A program made the position numbers and the translations under genes. From Bidens hawaiensis (Eukaryota > Streptophyta > Magnoliopsida > Asterales > Asteraceae), in NCBI GenBank assembly GCA_021521415.1, contig JAIQDT010006502.1, forward strand, positions 98,567-162,566: a stretch of DNA of 64,000 nt, in the 5' to 3' direction. The notes below the pieces were generated by a model. The model was not told the origin of the DNA and did no database searches. It was given only the letters and a program-made list of their open reading frames with translations. The number at the start of each line of letters is the position of its first letter. Within the stretch, counting starts at the first letter, position 1. Shown here piece by piece: positions 10,623-20,640 of the stretch.

Positions 10623-12050
10623 TCACGGCTCATATTGGATATCATATGCACTCAATTTTACAGCCCACTTAGCCATTCTACCTGACAACTCTGGTTTTCT
10701 AAGAACATTCTTTACAGGATAGTTAGTTCTCAAAATAATAGGGTGAGTTTCGAAATAATGTCTCAGTTTAGTGGAAGCCATAATAAGTGCAAGAATTAGT
10801 TTTTCTAAATGAGAATACCTGGACTCCGCATCTAGAAGACTTTTACTTACATAGTATACAAGATGTTGTTCACCTTCATGATCCTTTACCAAGACTGCAC
10901 TCACTGCATTTCCTGAGACGGCAAGATACAAATATAAGGATTCTCCATCCACAGGCTTCATTAGGGCTGGAGCTGAGGATAAGTAATCCTTCAGTGCTGT
11001 AAGTGCAGCTTCATGCTTTGCAGTCCACTCAAATTTCTTGTTCTTTCTAAGAATATCATAGAAGTCTTTGCACTTCTCGGAGGATCTTGAGATGAATCTA
11101 TTCAAGGCCGCTATTCTTCCGGTGAGTCTCTGGACGTCTATGGCATTTGCAGGAGATTTGAGATTGACAATGGCTTTGATTTGCTTCGGACTTGCTTCAA
11201 TTCCTCTCTTTGTGACCATATATCCCAGAAACTTTCCAGCCTTAACACCGAAGTGGCATTTGGACGGATTTAGTTTCATGTTATAATGGTCAAGGATATT
11301 GAATGCTTCCTTGAGGTCTCTAAGGTGATCCTCAGCTTTCTTTGACTTCACTACCATATCATCTATGTAGACCTCCATAGCCTTACCCAACTGATCCTTG
11401 AACATCATGTTGACTAATCTTTGGTATGTTGCCCCTGCATTTCTTAGTCCAAACGGCATAGCAGTATAACAATATATGCCGGTTGGAGTCTTGAATGTTG
11501 TATCCTCTTGATCAGATGGTTCCATCTGAATTTGTTGGAATCCAGAGGAAACATCCATAAAGGTGAGCATTTCATGTCCATCCATTGCATCCACCATGGC
11601 ATCTATATGTGGTAATGGGAAAGGATCCTTGGGGCATGCCTTGTTTAAATCAGTAAAATCGACACACACCCTCCACTTTCCATTCTTTTTTGAAACAACG
11701 ACCACATTAGCAAGCCATCGAGGATATTGAACCTCTCTGATCATACCGGCCTTAAGAAGTTTTTCAACTTCTTCTTGTATGATCTTGTTCCTCTCAGGAG
11801 CAAATTTCCTTCGCTTCTGGTGGACGGGTTTTACAGATAAATCAAGGCCGAGTTTATGAGTGATTGCCTATTTTGAAATACCTGTCATATCCGAGTGCTT
11901 GAAGGCAAAAGTAGATCTTCTTCGCGATAAGAAGGATACTATATCCTCCTCGATCTTACTAGGGATACTGGATCCTAGGAAGACCTTTATTTCTGAATCT
12001 TCGGGGTCCAATGATACTTCTTTAAGGTCTTTCTCCCGAGCCTCCAGCAC
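10623..12050 (-). pseudogene. Reverse transcriptase and degenerate first RNase H of Tat element B
   Basis: A single open frame of 373 codons (11,744-10,623) covers RT palm (FVDFTDLNKACPKDPFPLPH-like region, MPFGLRNAGATYQR, YIDDMVVKS) and the first RNase H, where YLAVSGNAVSAVL again lacks the catalytic Asp of TDAS. A and B share this loss, so it is a property of the family. The linker before RT (12,050-11,868) ends in an in-frame stop, and the ERNKIIQEEVEKLL segment just upstream of 11,744 is in frame but has no Met. Ends at TGA 10,623-10,625. Confidence 0.88.
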
Positions 12051-12154
12051 GTTCCTAGGATGTTGCTGTGATTGCTACGCTATGGTTGGCTTGGCTGTTG
12101 GCTTCATTGATGATGAATAGTAGTTTCTGGCCTCCGCTTGATCACCCACTATCT

Positions 12155-13360
12155 TCACGACTCCCCAAGGGTAGGTAGCTTGATACATTGGTGATATTTT
12201 AAGGCTACCGCTTTCATTCCATGAAGCCAGGGCCTACCTAAAATAACATTGCAATAGGAAAGGTTATCTATAACATAAAATTTTTTATATGAATTTAACC
12301 CTTCAATATAGATCGGCAGGTTGATGTCCCCCAATGTTTTCTTAGTTTCGCCACTGAAGCCGACCAGCACCGATGTTCTAGGAATGATTTCTGAATCCGG
12401 GATGTTCATCTTCTTCAGGACATCATGTTGGATAATGTTGACCGAACTGCCATCGTCCACTAGGATCCTGCGCACATAATGGTTAGAGATAAATAAAGTA
12501 ATAATCAAACCGTCCTGATGAGGATCCTGGATGTTCAGCTTGTCTTCCTCATCGAAGAAGATTCTTTTTTCTGTTGTTAATGTTGTTGACACTATCGGAT
12601 GATCCCCGTTATCCATTTTAATCTCCTTGGCAAGTCTTCTTGCCGCGGAGAAGAAAGTTCCACATATGTCTGATCCTCCATAGATGAAACTGACTGTTTG
12701 CGTATCCAGCTTGTCCTGATGAGGATCCTGGATCCTTAATTCGAAAAAGATTTTCTGATCAGTCACTCGAGTAGTGGGGATGAGCGGTCTTCTTTCATCA
12801 TCCAATTCGAACTTCTCTACGGAATTCTCTTTGATGGTACAATAATCTTTAAATAGCTCGTAGTCTCTGGAGACGAAGTTGATCACATGAGCATCTGGTG
12901 GTGGTGGTGTTGCTTTCTGTGGAAGATCTTTAGGATCCTGGATCTTGAATTTCTTTCTTCCTAAGAGTTCTTTAAAGTGACCCTTGCTCAGTATGTACCC
13001 AATTTCTTTCCTTAAAGCGATGCATTCGTCTGTCGCGTGGCCAAAATCTTCATGGAAAGCGCACCACTTAGACTTGTCCTTGAAGCTGACAACCTTTTCA
13101 TTCTTCCGGGGCCATCGAGCTTTTTCTCCCAGATCCTTCATGACACAAATCAAGCCATGAGTATCTACAGAGAAACAATAGTCGGAGATGCAAGGATAGT
13201 CTTCGTTGTCCTCTCCTTCTTCAACTGCCCGTACGTTCTGATTGTTGAACTTGGCATATGGCTTCGCATTGTTGTTCCTATTCTAGGATCCTTTATTCTT
13301 CTCAGGAGTTTCTTGTTTCGTCTGTCCACCGAGACGATCCTGGATCTTTTTATCTTCTTC
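12155..13360 (-). pseudogene. Nucleocapsid and aspartic protease of Tat element B
   Basis: Contains the zinc-knuckle-like CAFHEDFGHATDEC and protease string ILVDDGSSVNIIQHD, then NVILGRPWLHGMKA. The frame (13,153-12,155) ends LPTLGES because of a 1-bp deletion at about 12,165-12,170 relative to the family sequence. The segment 13,360-13,153 is the basic Gag C-terminus, separated by a TGA from the capsid part. Confidence 0.82.
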
Positions 13361-14922
13361 TCAGTGGATGTATCTCAATGCTCTTCTTCTGACTTCATCT
13401 AATTTCCTACATGGAGTCATCACTAAATCATTATAAAAAGGGGAGCTCTTTTGAATTCCCATCTTGAATGCTTCAACAGCAGTAGTCATATCAAGGTTTG
13501 GGATTTCTAGAGCTTCCTTTCCGAACCTCGTAACAAAATCCCTAAGGGATTCATCACTGGTTTGGATAACACGATACAAATCACTGGTCAACCTCTCAAA
13601 TTTCCGACTACAGGAAAATTGAGTGTTAAACAAATTAACTAAATGAGAGAAAGATGTAACCGAGAAAGGGGGAAGACTTAGCAGCCATTTTAGTGCAGCT
13701 CCCGTTAATGTGGCTCCAAATCCTTTACAAAGGCAAGCCTCTTTGAATTTCTCAGGTACAGGATTAATTTCCATTCTCTCCCGATATTGGGCAACATGCT
13801 CCTCAGGAGCGGTGCTCCTGTCATACGTCTTCATGTTGGGAGTTTGAAACCGCTTTGGAATTTCAGCATCACATATGGGTGGAGCGAATCTTGACAATTT
13901 GTGACTCCCCTCCGGTATTTCGGGAATTGGACGTATCACTCCCGGGACACTGGATATCATATCCTTTAACTTCTGTAACTCCCTTGCCATGGCCTGGTTG
14001 ATACCTGAATCCTGCATGGGAACATGGTTAGTGTCTAAAGATATAGGATCGTACCAGTTACCACTCTGCTGGGTGGAGTTTGGTATTCCAGACGAGTATC
14101 TGGGATAAGAGGAGTTAGCAATTGGAGTAGGTCCTCCAGAAGCTATGGTTTGCATGGGGATTATATCTCCTTCATGGACTTCGGAGGATCATTGCTGTTG
14201 TACTGCAGAGGATCCTTGGTTCTGAAAGAAGGATCCTTGCTGAGGATACGTCCCAGTAGATCCTAGTGGAAAGAAAGTTGACCCTTGTCGATAATATGAG
14301 GATCCTTGGCTTTGTTGACCATGGATCCTTGATGGAGGTTAGATGACATTGGCTGATCTAATGAGAACCCTTGAGCTTGTTGACTCACGGGCCTCTGTTG
14401 AAGGATAGAGGATCCTGGCTGAAAGAGTGAGGATCCTTGAGCCTGGTGACTCATGAACCCTTGTTAAAGGATAGAGGATCCTGGCTGAAATATTGAGGAT
14501 CCTTGAGCCCATTGACCCATGGACCCTGGTTGGAGGATGGATGATCCTTGCGAGAACTGTGTCATGGATTCTAGACTGTTGAAATCCAGCATCCTGGGCA
14601 TCAAGGGGGTGAGATCCTCAGCTGGCCTCTTGTTTTTCCTGAGATCTTCTATCTCACGGAGGATCCTCTGGTTGGTCTTGTTCTGCTGCTCCATGTATGC
14701 TTTAACCTGCGAAAACATAGATGAAACATCACTATTAGTACTAACCACCGGGGCAGCAACAGCAGTTTTTGAGCTCTGGAAGACTGGTAGTTGCGTCTTG
14801 CTTCCAGCAGCAGCAGGCCGTTGCGTTCCCGTGATTGGCGGAGGCATCGGTGGCAAAGTCCTCGAAGAGAGAGGGACCGTAGCCGGCGTGGTTGATGAAG
14901 CAGAGGATGATTGAGAGGCCAT
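13361..14922 (-). pseudogene. Gag of Tat element B
   Basis: Start chosen at ATG 14,922 (MASQSSSASSTTPATVP). An upstream in-frame ATG at 15,036 would lie inside the LTR and read through the primer-binding site, so it is rejected. The N-terminus is Ser/Thr/Pro-rich; then a short coiled-coil (VKAYMEQQNKTNQRILREIEDLRK); then a Gln/Gly/Ser repeat region; then the retrotransposon Gag capsid domain (13,361-14,155) with ICDAEIPKRF, YRERMEINPV, ALKWLLSLPP and SDLYRVIQTSDESLRDFVTRF. Gag forms the particle. Broken by TAA at 14,464-14,466 (probably CAA originally), a frameshift between 14,155 and 14,262, and TGA at 13,361-13,363. Confidence 0.82.
14263..14560 (-). repeat. Minisatellite inside gag of Tat B (AQGSSxFQPGSSILQ units)
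   Basis: Roughly four to five imperfect units of about 60 bp encode variants of WAQGSSIFQPGSSILQ, QAQGSSLFQPGSSILQ and QAQGFSLDQPMSSNLHQ. At DNA level the units are rich in GAGGATCC. The coding minisatellite lies between the coiled coil and the capsid domain. Confidence 0.8.
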
Positions 14923-14987
14923 TGATAGTGATATGGGTATGAAAAAGTTGAGAATGATAAGAATAATATGGATTATAGCACCAATTG

Positions 14988-15004
14988 CCCCACGGTGGGA
15001 GCCA
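14988..15004 (-). other. Primer-binding site of Tat element B
   Basis: On the - strand, three bases after the LTR terminal CA, the sequence is TGGCTCCCACCGTGGGG. Position and the TGG start fit a tRNA primer-binding site. I cannot name the tRNA with confidence. Confidence 0.7.
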
Positions 15005-15007
15005 AAT

Positions 15008-15909
15008 TGTTTTGACAAAAATCTGCCAACGATCAAGTATCCAAATCTGTTAAGTGAGTTAAGGTGCTAACTCGGTAAAGGCAAGTGTATGATTGTAATA
15101 TTGGTGAACACAATGATTTGTTCACGAGGGAAAAAGCCCTTAACCAAAATAGTCTTACTTCGGTCAAAACTTATCGAGGTAATCGTTGGTAAAATAGCTC
15201 CGGTCAATGATTAATAGGATAATCTTTGGTCGAAGTACTTTAGTCAATGATCAACAAGGTAACCTTTGGTTGATGAGTATATGGTTATCTTGGTCTCCGG
15301 CACAAAAAACCCCCGGACGGTGAAAACTATCACCGTCGAGTTTATTGATTAACAAAGAGTGATTACAAGTGTTTGTGGAGTATACGATCGAGATTACAAG
15401 GAAAGCTAGTGTGTAGAGAGAGTGTTTAGTTCTGCTCTAGTGTGTGTAAGTACATGTGTCTTTCTAGCTCAATCATATCTCGTATATATAAGATAATAAC
15501 AATAACAATATTTCCTATCTATTCGGGAATCTTCCACTTAGCCGTTCCACGATCTTTGACCACGTGCCAATAGACATCCAGTAGTGATATAAGCGGGAGA
15601 ACGAGTCTTATAGCCGTTATTGATATTAACGCGTTCATCTTCACATTAGTTCATCCATAATCAGCTACATTGAAGTAGGATCCTGGATCCATGCTCCAGC
15701 TAAAGGTTGTCTTGTGAGGATAATTGATGCAAGTTCGTCTTACAGTTGATATACATGTCTAACACATCACCATACTAAACGCAATCATTAGTAAACAAAC
15801 AATACCGAGGATCGTCGATCCTTTATATCCTGATGTATATTTCAAGGATAAACTATCCATAAGACAGTCAAGGATAAAGGATCCTCAGTATAAAAATCGT
15901 GGCCTAACT
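15008..15909 (-). repeat. 5' LTR of Tat element B
   Basis: About 902 bp. It ends in ...AAAACA before the primer-binding site. The other end reads AGTTAGGCC where the matching LTR of A starts TGTTAGGCC, so the terminal T is mutated. It contains a TATATATA box (15,483-15,490, - strand), an AATAAA (rc of 15,340-15,350) and the GATCGTCGATC and GGATCC words typical of the family. It matches 16,012-16,912 in reverse along its whole length with scattered differences. Confidence 0.88.
15483..15490 (-). promoter_or_regulatory. TATA box of Tat B LTR promoter
   Basis: TATATATA in the sequence CTTATATATACGAG on the - strand, about 420 bp from the LTR start; the A copy has mutated to CTTATTTAAATGAG at about 16,430. 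The position inside the LTR is right for a U3/R boundary. Confidence 0.5.
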
Positions 15910-16011
15910 GTAAATGTTCTAGAAAACCGTCCCATCTATCAGTTTTCACGACAGGTTTGAATTTCAAAATGACAGCTGTATTCCACTGTCACCCGCCATT
16001 TTGGGGGAAAT
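15910..16011 (+). other. End of Tat A internal region with polypurine tract
   Basis: The 102 bp between the two inverted LTRs ends in GCCATTTTGGGGGAAAT, with GGGGGAAA at 16,003-16,010 directly before the LTR TG. A polypurine tract just 5' of an LTR marks a 3' LTR. This shows that the right-hand LTR belongs to the + strand element A and not to B. Confidence 0.8.
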
Positions 16012-16912
16012 TGTTAGGCCATGAATTTTATACTGAGGATCCTTTATCCTTAACTGTCTTATGGATAGGTTATCCTTGAAATATGTATCAGGATATAAAG
16101 GATCGACGATCCTCGGTATTACTTGTTTACTAATGATTGCGTTTAGTATGGTGATGTGTTAAACAGGTATGACGACTTTGAGACGTATTTGTATCAACTA
16201 TCTTCATATAGCAACTCCTAGCTGGAGCATGGATCCAGGATCCTAATTCAACATACCTGATTATAGACGAATTCTCTAGAAGATTGATGATTAAATAACA
16301 GCAACGGCTATGAGACTCATTCTTCCGCTTATCTCGCTACTGGGTGGCTATTGGCACGTGGTCAAAGGTCGTGGAACGGCTAGGTGGGAGACTTCCGAAT
16401 AGATAGGACATATTGTTATTGTTATTATCTTATTTAAATGAGATATGATCGAGTTAGAAAAACACATGTACTTACACACACACTAGAGCAGAAATTAATA
16501 CTCTCTACACACTAGCATACTCTGTAATCTCGATCATATTCTCCACCACATTTGTAACCACCTTTCGTTCTATTAATATAATCGACGGTGATAGTTTTCA
16601 CCGTCCGGGGTTTTTTGTTCCGGAGACCACGATAATCATATACTCATCGACCAAAGGTTACCTTGTTGATCATTGACTAAAGTAATTCGACCAAAGATTA
16701 TCTTATTAATCCTTGACCGGAGTTATTTTACCAGCGATTACCTTGATAAGTTTTGACTAAAGTAAGACTATCTTGGTTAAGGGCTTTTTCCCTCGTGATC
16801 AACCTTTGTGTTCACCAATATTACGCTTATACACTTGTCATTATCGAGTTAGCACCTTACCTCACATAACAGATTTGGATACTTGATCCTTAGCAGATTT
16901 TTGTCCAAAACA
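16012..16912 (+). repeat. 3' LTR of Tat element A
   Basis: 901 bp, TGTTAGGCC...TCCAAAACA. It is the inverted partner of 15,008-15,909. The TATA region is degenerate (TTATTTAAAT). GGATCCAGGATCC at about 16,230 and GGATCGACGATCC at about 16,101 show the family's short-palindrome habit. Confidence 0.88.
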
Positions 16913-17945
16913 GTATTGTTTTTGAATTTATTGCAAATGGCTACCTTACTTTTCTAAAACTTGTTATTTTAGTACTTTTTTAACCTCGTCTATTTTGTCT
17001 GTTAAGTCAGAGGCAAATTGGTAATTTCGTTTATTTTATTTATTTTTTCATTTGATCTAAGTGCCAATTTAATACCAGTGGTTTGTTCAATTATGCAACG
17101 TTAGTACTTTTTTTGAATTTATTTACAACTGGATACTTGGTTTAGTTTTGGATACATAGGCAAATCAAGAGAGACATTACATATTACAATTAAAAGATAA
17201 TCTCCAACCCTAAATGAACCATCCCCCCCCCCCTTCATTGATCCTTAAAACCCTAACCAATGTTCATCTTCAAGTTCAATGAATTACGATATGGCGTTTT
17301 GCCCATGTGGTTCGTCAATCGTTGTTCATCTACATGTTCAATTGATGTTATACAGAGAGGTGCGAAGCTATGGGATTGCTATTTGGCATGATCCTCCGAT
17401 GTGCCAAAAAACTACTGGCATCATACTTGAACTTTTGAAAAAAAAAAACAATTTACATGAAGAAAATGCAAGAAAAATGGTCAAAATGAACTCAAATCTT
17501 GAGCTACTAGAAGTATATTGACAATCAAGTACAAAAGGCTAAAAAATATGTTATACATTTCATGGTTGTTTTTCATCTTGTATCGTGTATTTTAGTTACC
17601 TTTTAATTGTAATATGTAATATGTAAGGTTTGTTTTTGGATATATGTATCCAAAAGTAATCAAAGTATCCAGTTGCAATTAATTCAAAAAAAGGTACTAC
17701 AGTTTTGTAATTGAACAAACCAAATGTATGAAAATGTCACTTAGCTCAAAAGTAAAAATAAATAAATTAATGAAATTAACAATTTACCCTAACTTAAAGG
17801 GAAAAATAAACGGGGTTAGAAAAAAGTACTAAAATGACATGTTTTAAAAAAGTGAGTTAGTCATTTATAATGAATTCAAAAAAGGTACTAAAGTTGCGTA
17901 ATTTGACAAACCACGGGTAATAAAATGATACTTAACTTTAAATTA
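16913..17945. mobile_element. Long-TIR DNA element (Mutator-like candidate) carrying a GRF zinc-finger ORF, left TIR cut by Tat A
   Basis: The stretch 16,918-17,160 is repeated in inverted orientation at about 17,640-17,890 (shared words include TTTTGAATTTATT, AAAACTTGTTATTTTAGTACTTTT-like and GGTTTGTTCAATTA). Between the arms lies a short ORF. The right arm extends about 50 bp further out (to about 17,940) than the left one, which starts exactly at the Tat A LTR end. So Tat A inserted into this element's left TIR. Long TIRs and the GRF-type ORF suggest a Mutator-like element; no transposase is present. Confidence 0.6.
17279..17521 (+). CDS. Short GRF-type zinc-finger-like protein (80 residues), transposon passenger
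   Basis: Residues MAFCPCGSSIVVH near the start and IAIWHDPPMCQKTTGIILELL in the middle resemble the plant GRF-type zinc-finger pattern (CxCG ... WxDPPMC ... IIPxLL), followed by a basic helical tail (KKKNNLHEENARKMVK). The middle of the usual domain (TSWTxxNPGRRF and the third Cys region) is poorly conserved or lost, so zinc binding is doubtful. Such short GRF ORFs are common inside plant DNA transposons. Its position between two inverted arms supports that origin. Probably a relic. Confidence 0.45.
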   Translation: MNYDMAFCPCGSSIVVHLHVQLMLYREVRSYGIAIWHDPPMCQKTTGIILELLKKKNNLHEENARKMVKMNSNLELLEVY

Positions 17946-19100
17946 TTAGTAGTGACCCTTATAATAGTTGACGTTACGATCAAATGCTATGAGAGTGGTG
18001 GTTAATGCTTGAGATTTTATATTTTTCAAGTTTAAAACCTGATTTAATGAGGTTTTTTCACAGTGAAGGGTTTTCTTATTGATGATTTTCTTGTGTGACT
18101 CAGACCCAAGGCCGTCCCAAAGAATTATTAACAAATTCGAGCCGAAAACGAGAAAAAATTGGGACATGAAACATTTTTTTTAGCTTGAACAATTAAATAA
18201 TTAAATGATTTTATTTGTTATGATTTTAGTTGTACATTTTTTCGTTTTTTTATATAGAAAGGATCTTAAATTAATCGAGTAATTGGGTTTAAATATTAAT
18301 ACATATTTAAAAAAACTATATATAAAATTTTTTAAAAACATTCCGGGCCTACATGGGCGATTTAGCCGGGGACGATCGCCCTCCCCGCCCCTCAAGGTAG
18401 ACTCTAGTCAAGCCTGAAGTATTAAAATCAGTGGACGATTAACATCTCGTTTTAAAAAGTATCACTTGGTATTTATACACCTCCCATAGATAAAAAAAAA
18501 TATCAAGTAACTTCAATTTAAATGAACTTTTTAAATCGTTAAAGTTAATATGTTTTGTAAATATTTAGAAATTACCGATTGTATTAAAAAAAATATTAGA
18601 GTCGGGTTTTATCCGGTGAATCTCTCAATAGGTGGACCGCTATGGGCTCCGTACGTTCGGACTAGTGGTCGGCTCGGGCAACCTTTAGCCATGCAGACCG
18701 CATATAGTGTATCTGGCATTACATAGTTGGTCATAAAAAAATGAGATAAAATAATAAAACTTACTAACCCTACATTAATTCAATCTAATTTTATTAATAT
18801 AGTTTTAATGCACACTATTTAAAACACACATAATAATATATTAATATTGTACCGACTTTCATAAATTGTTGGAGGCAGAGTTGAATTGACGACAACCCCA
18901 CCACCACTTCCTTTTCCTTCTCCGAAACACCTGACTTGCCGCCACGTGTGACCCCACTCACACTTTTATTTACATTTACTTCCTTTGTCTTCTCACATTC
19001 TTAATATCTGGTCCCTCCAAAACAACATAGAAAATACGAGACCACTATCATCAACCGTTGAATTGTTTATGTGACATAAAGTTAGAATCTTCTTACATGT
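17946..19100. other. Intergenic, AT-rich; possible small DNA-transposon relic
   Basis: No coding signal. The stretch 18,100-18,400 has GGCCGTCCCAAAG at one end and GGGGACGATCGCCC at the other, which loosely resembles a hAT-derived relic, but I cannot define ends or a target duplication. The stretch 18,600-18,720 is a GC-richer patch that I do not recognise. Confidence 0.4.
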
Positions 19101-19440
19101 TGTGTTAGGGGGAGGGGTGGTGGATGTGATGAACTTTCTCGTCATACAAATCATCCAATCAAATGATGTCACATTACCAACTTTAAATCCATCACAAGTG
19201 ATTATTTTTTACTAAGGGTGGTGGTGTGTGATAGAATTTTTTTGTTTTTGTTTTTTTTTTTTTTGCAACTTAAAAAAATAAAACAAAATTTTACTAGAAC
19301 TTAAAAAATAAAAACAATAGTTTACTAGAACATAATTCAACTTAAAAATTAAAAATAAAAAATAAAAGTTACAATAAATGTCTACTCCTCGTTTGAATCC
19401 AGAAATTCCAAACCTAAAGAACTATAAGCTCAACTATATC
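19101..19440. other. Flank of Harbinger transposase with possible TIR
   Basis: At 19,105-19,130 the sequence TTAGGGGGAGGGGTGGTGG could be a TTA target site followed by a G-rich TIR; on the other side, 20,724-20,745 reads CCGCCCCACCCCCTCCCAA, roughly its complement. The match is too loose to fix the element's ends. The rest (19,240-19,440) is A/T-rich transposon sequence downstream of the transposase. Confidence 0.35.
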
Positions 19441-20640
19441 TCATCTCAACCGATGATGAATATCTTCATCCCGCAAGTCTAATTGGACATCATCTGAAAC
19501 GAGAACTTGAGTCGGAGGATCCGGTACCCAATCTGGAGAAATTGCATTTCCATCTTCTTTTATTAACATATTGTGTAATATGATGCATGCATACACGTAG
19601 CTAGAGATCGTGGGTTTTTTCATTGCACGAACCGGTCGACTAAGTATGCACCATCTACCCTTTAAAACACCGAAAGCTCTCTCGACATCTTTTCTTGCCG
19701 ATTCTTGCAACTTCTTGAACGCCTTTTCATTGGTCTCGACAGGAAACGAAAAGGCTTTCACAAAAACAGACCATTGCGGGTAGATACCATCGACAAGGTA
19801 GTAGCCACGTCTGTAATATCTCCCGTTGACAAAATACGGACAGAAAGGTGCGGTGCCATCTGTTACGCTCTGAAACAACGGTGATGTGTACATAACAGTG
19901 ATGTCGTTGTTTGAGCAGGGAACACCAAAATAAGATGCCAAATCCATAAATCATTTGACGCAACCGCTTCTAGTGAGATGGTCGGCCGTTTGATATCACC
20001 CTTAACATACGCCCCTCGCAACTCCCGTGGACAATTCCTCAATTCGATATGTGTACAATCGATGCTACCGAGCATCCCTGGAAAATGTCATCTAGCCTCG
20101 TGCGCGGCGTAAAGACGTGTAATGTCGTGTCTTGTTGGTTTTGTAGAAACTCTTTGGCATACAATTTTATAATCGCGTTACAAAAGAATTGTAGACATTC
20201 ACGTGAAGTTCCCTCAAACATTTGTAAGCATTTAGCGAATTGGTCGGCTGGGTTACCTGTTGCTAGTTGACGAATAGGGGATGTGCATTTTTGAAGCGCC
20301 GTAAAACTTCGTTTGCCCCTCGCGTCGTAAGATTCTTAAAACCATTCTTCGTTTGCTTCGACGTCGGCTACAATCCTTAAAAATAAAGATTTCGGCAAAT
20401 GAAAGCGTTCCCTAAACGTCTCGTCTTTGTATTTCGGATCCTCCACAAAATAGTCGTTCATTAGCACGTTGTGGGCATGTATACGATCACGCTCCACCAC
20501 TTTTTTCTTTGGACGGCTCGGGCCTTCAAGTTCTTTATATAGCAACGGGAACCATTCGAGAATGTCATCGTCCGAAGAAGAAGAGCTATCGGTGTCTAAG
20601 GGAAGCGAGTATTTCGGAAATGCTATATTTTTTGTTGTGA
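19441..20640 (-). pseudogene. PIF/Harbinger transposase (ALP1/HARBI1-like DDE nuclease), dead
   Basis: Read on -, the pieces give: an acidic N-terminus (SSSSSDDDILEWFPLLYKEL), the helical region FRERFHLPKSLFLRIV, NPADQFAKCLQMFEGTSRECLQFF, the catalytic start GSIDCTHIELRNCP with KRPTISLEAVAS, then YYLVDGIYPQWSVFVKAFS, ARKDVERAFGVLKGRWCIL and YACIILHNMLIKE. These are the standard landmarks of PIF/Harbinger DDE nucleases, which cut and paste their own DNA at TAA/TTA sites. Breaks: TAA at about 20,336-20,338 after EEWF, a frameshift near 20,100-20,130 and another near 19,920-19,950. The expected initiator before AFPKYSLPL reads ATA, so the start is also lost. Confidence 0.85.

Larger units (their letters stand above)
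6410..15909 (-). mobile_element. Ty3/gypsy LTR retrotransposon, Tat lineage, element B (5' LTR present, 3' LTR missing)
   Basis: On the - strand, in order: 5' LTR (15,909-15,008), primer-binding site, gag from 14,922, protease, RT, two RNase H domains, integrase, 3' non-coding repeats and the antisense ORF, which therefore lies on +. The copy stops at about 6,410-6,590 without a polypurine tract or 3' LTR. The 5' LTR directly abuts 3' untranslated sequence of element A. The simplest reading is that B inserted into A in the opposite orientation and a later deletion removed B's 3' LTR plus adjoining A sequence. B has fewer disabling changes than A but is also dead. Confidence 0.8.
1..16912 (+). 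mobile_element. Ty3/gypsy LTR retrotransposon, Tat lineage, element A (5' end outside window; interrupted by element B)
   Basis: Seen: from the left edge the + strand encodes the Gag C-terminus, protease, reverse transcriptase, two RNase H domains and integrase, then a long 3' non-coding region and an antisense ORF up to about 6,409. The same element resumes at 15,910 with about 100 bp of 3' untranslated sequence, a polypurine tract and a 3' LTR (16,012-16,912). The intervening 6,410-15,909 is a second Tat element in the opposite orientation. Gene order, the extra second RNase H and the antisense gene fit the Tat lineage. The element is dead, with many stops and frameshifts. Sequence 16,913-16,917 (GTATT) should be one copy of its target duplication; the other copy lies outside the window. 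Confidence 0.85.

Noticed and set aside
1..13300. Assembly artefact (artificial inverted duplication)
   Set aside because: The arms differ by substitutions, indels, different stop codons and a 55-bp triplication in one arm only; independent decay argues for two real copies. Only long reads can fully exclude it.
13037..13402. 121-codon open frame on + opposite Tat B gag
   Set aside because: Shadow of the Gag/nucleocapsid region; low-complexity hydrophobic reading.
18201..18395. 64-codon open frame on - with MRGGEGDRPRLNRP start
   Set aside because: AT-rich, no homology-like motif, inside a suspected DNA-transposon relic.
18600..18720. Organelle-derived insert or tRNA-like gene
   Set aside because: GC-richer than its surroundings, but no recognisable tRNA fold, rRNA or plastid gene sequence.
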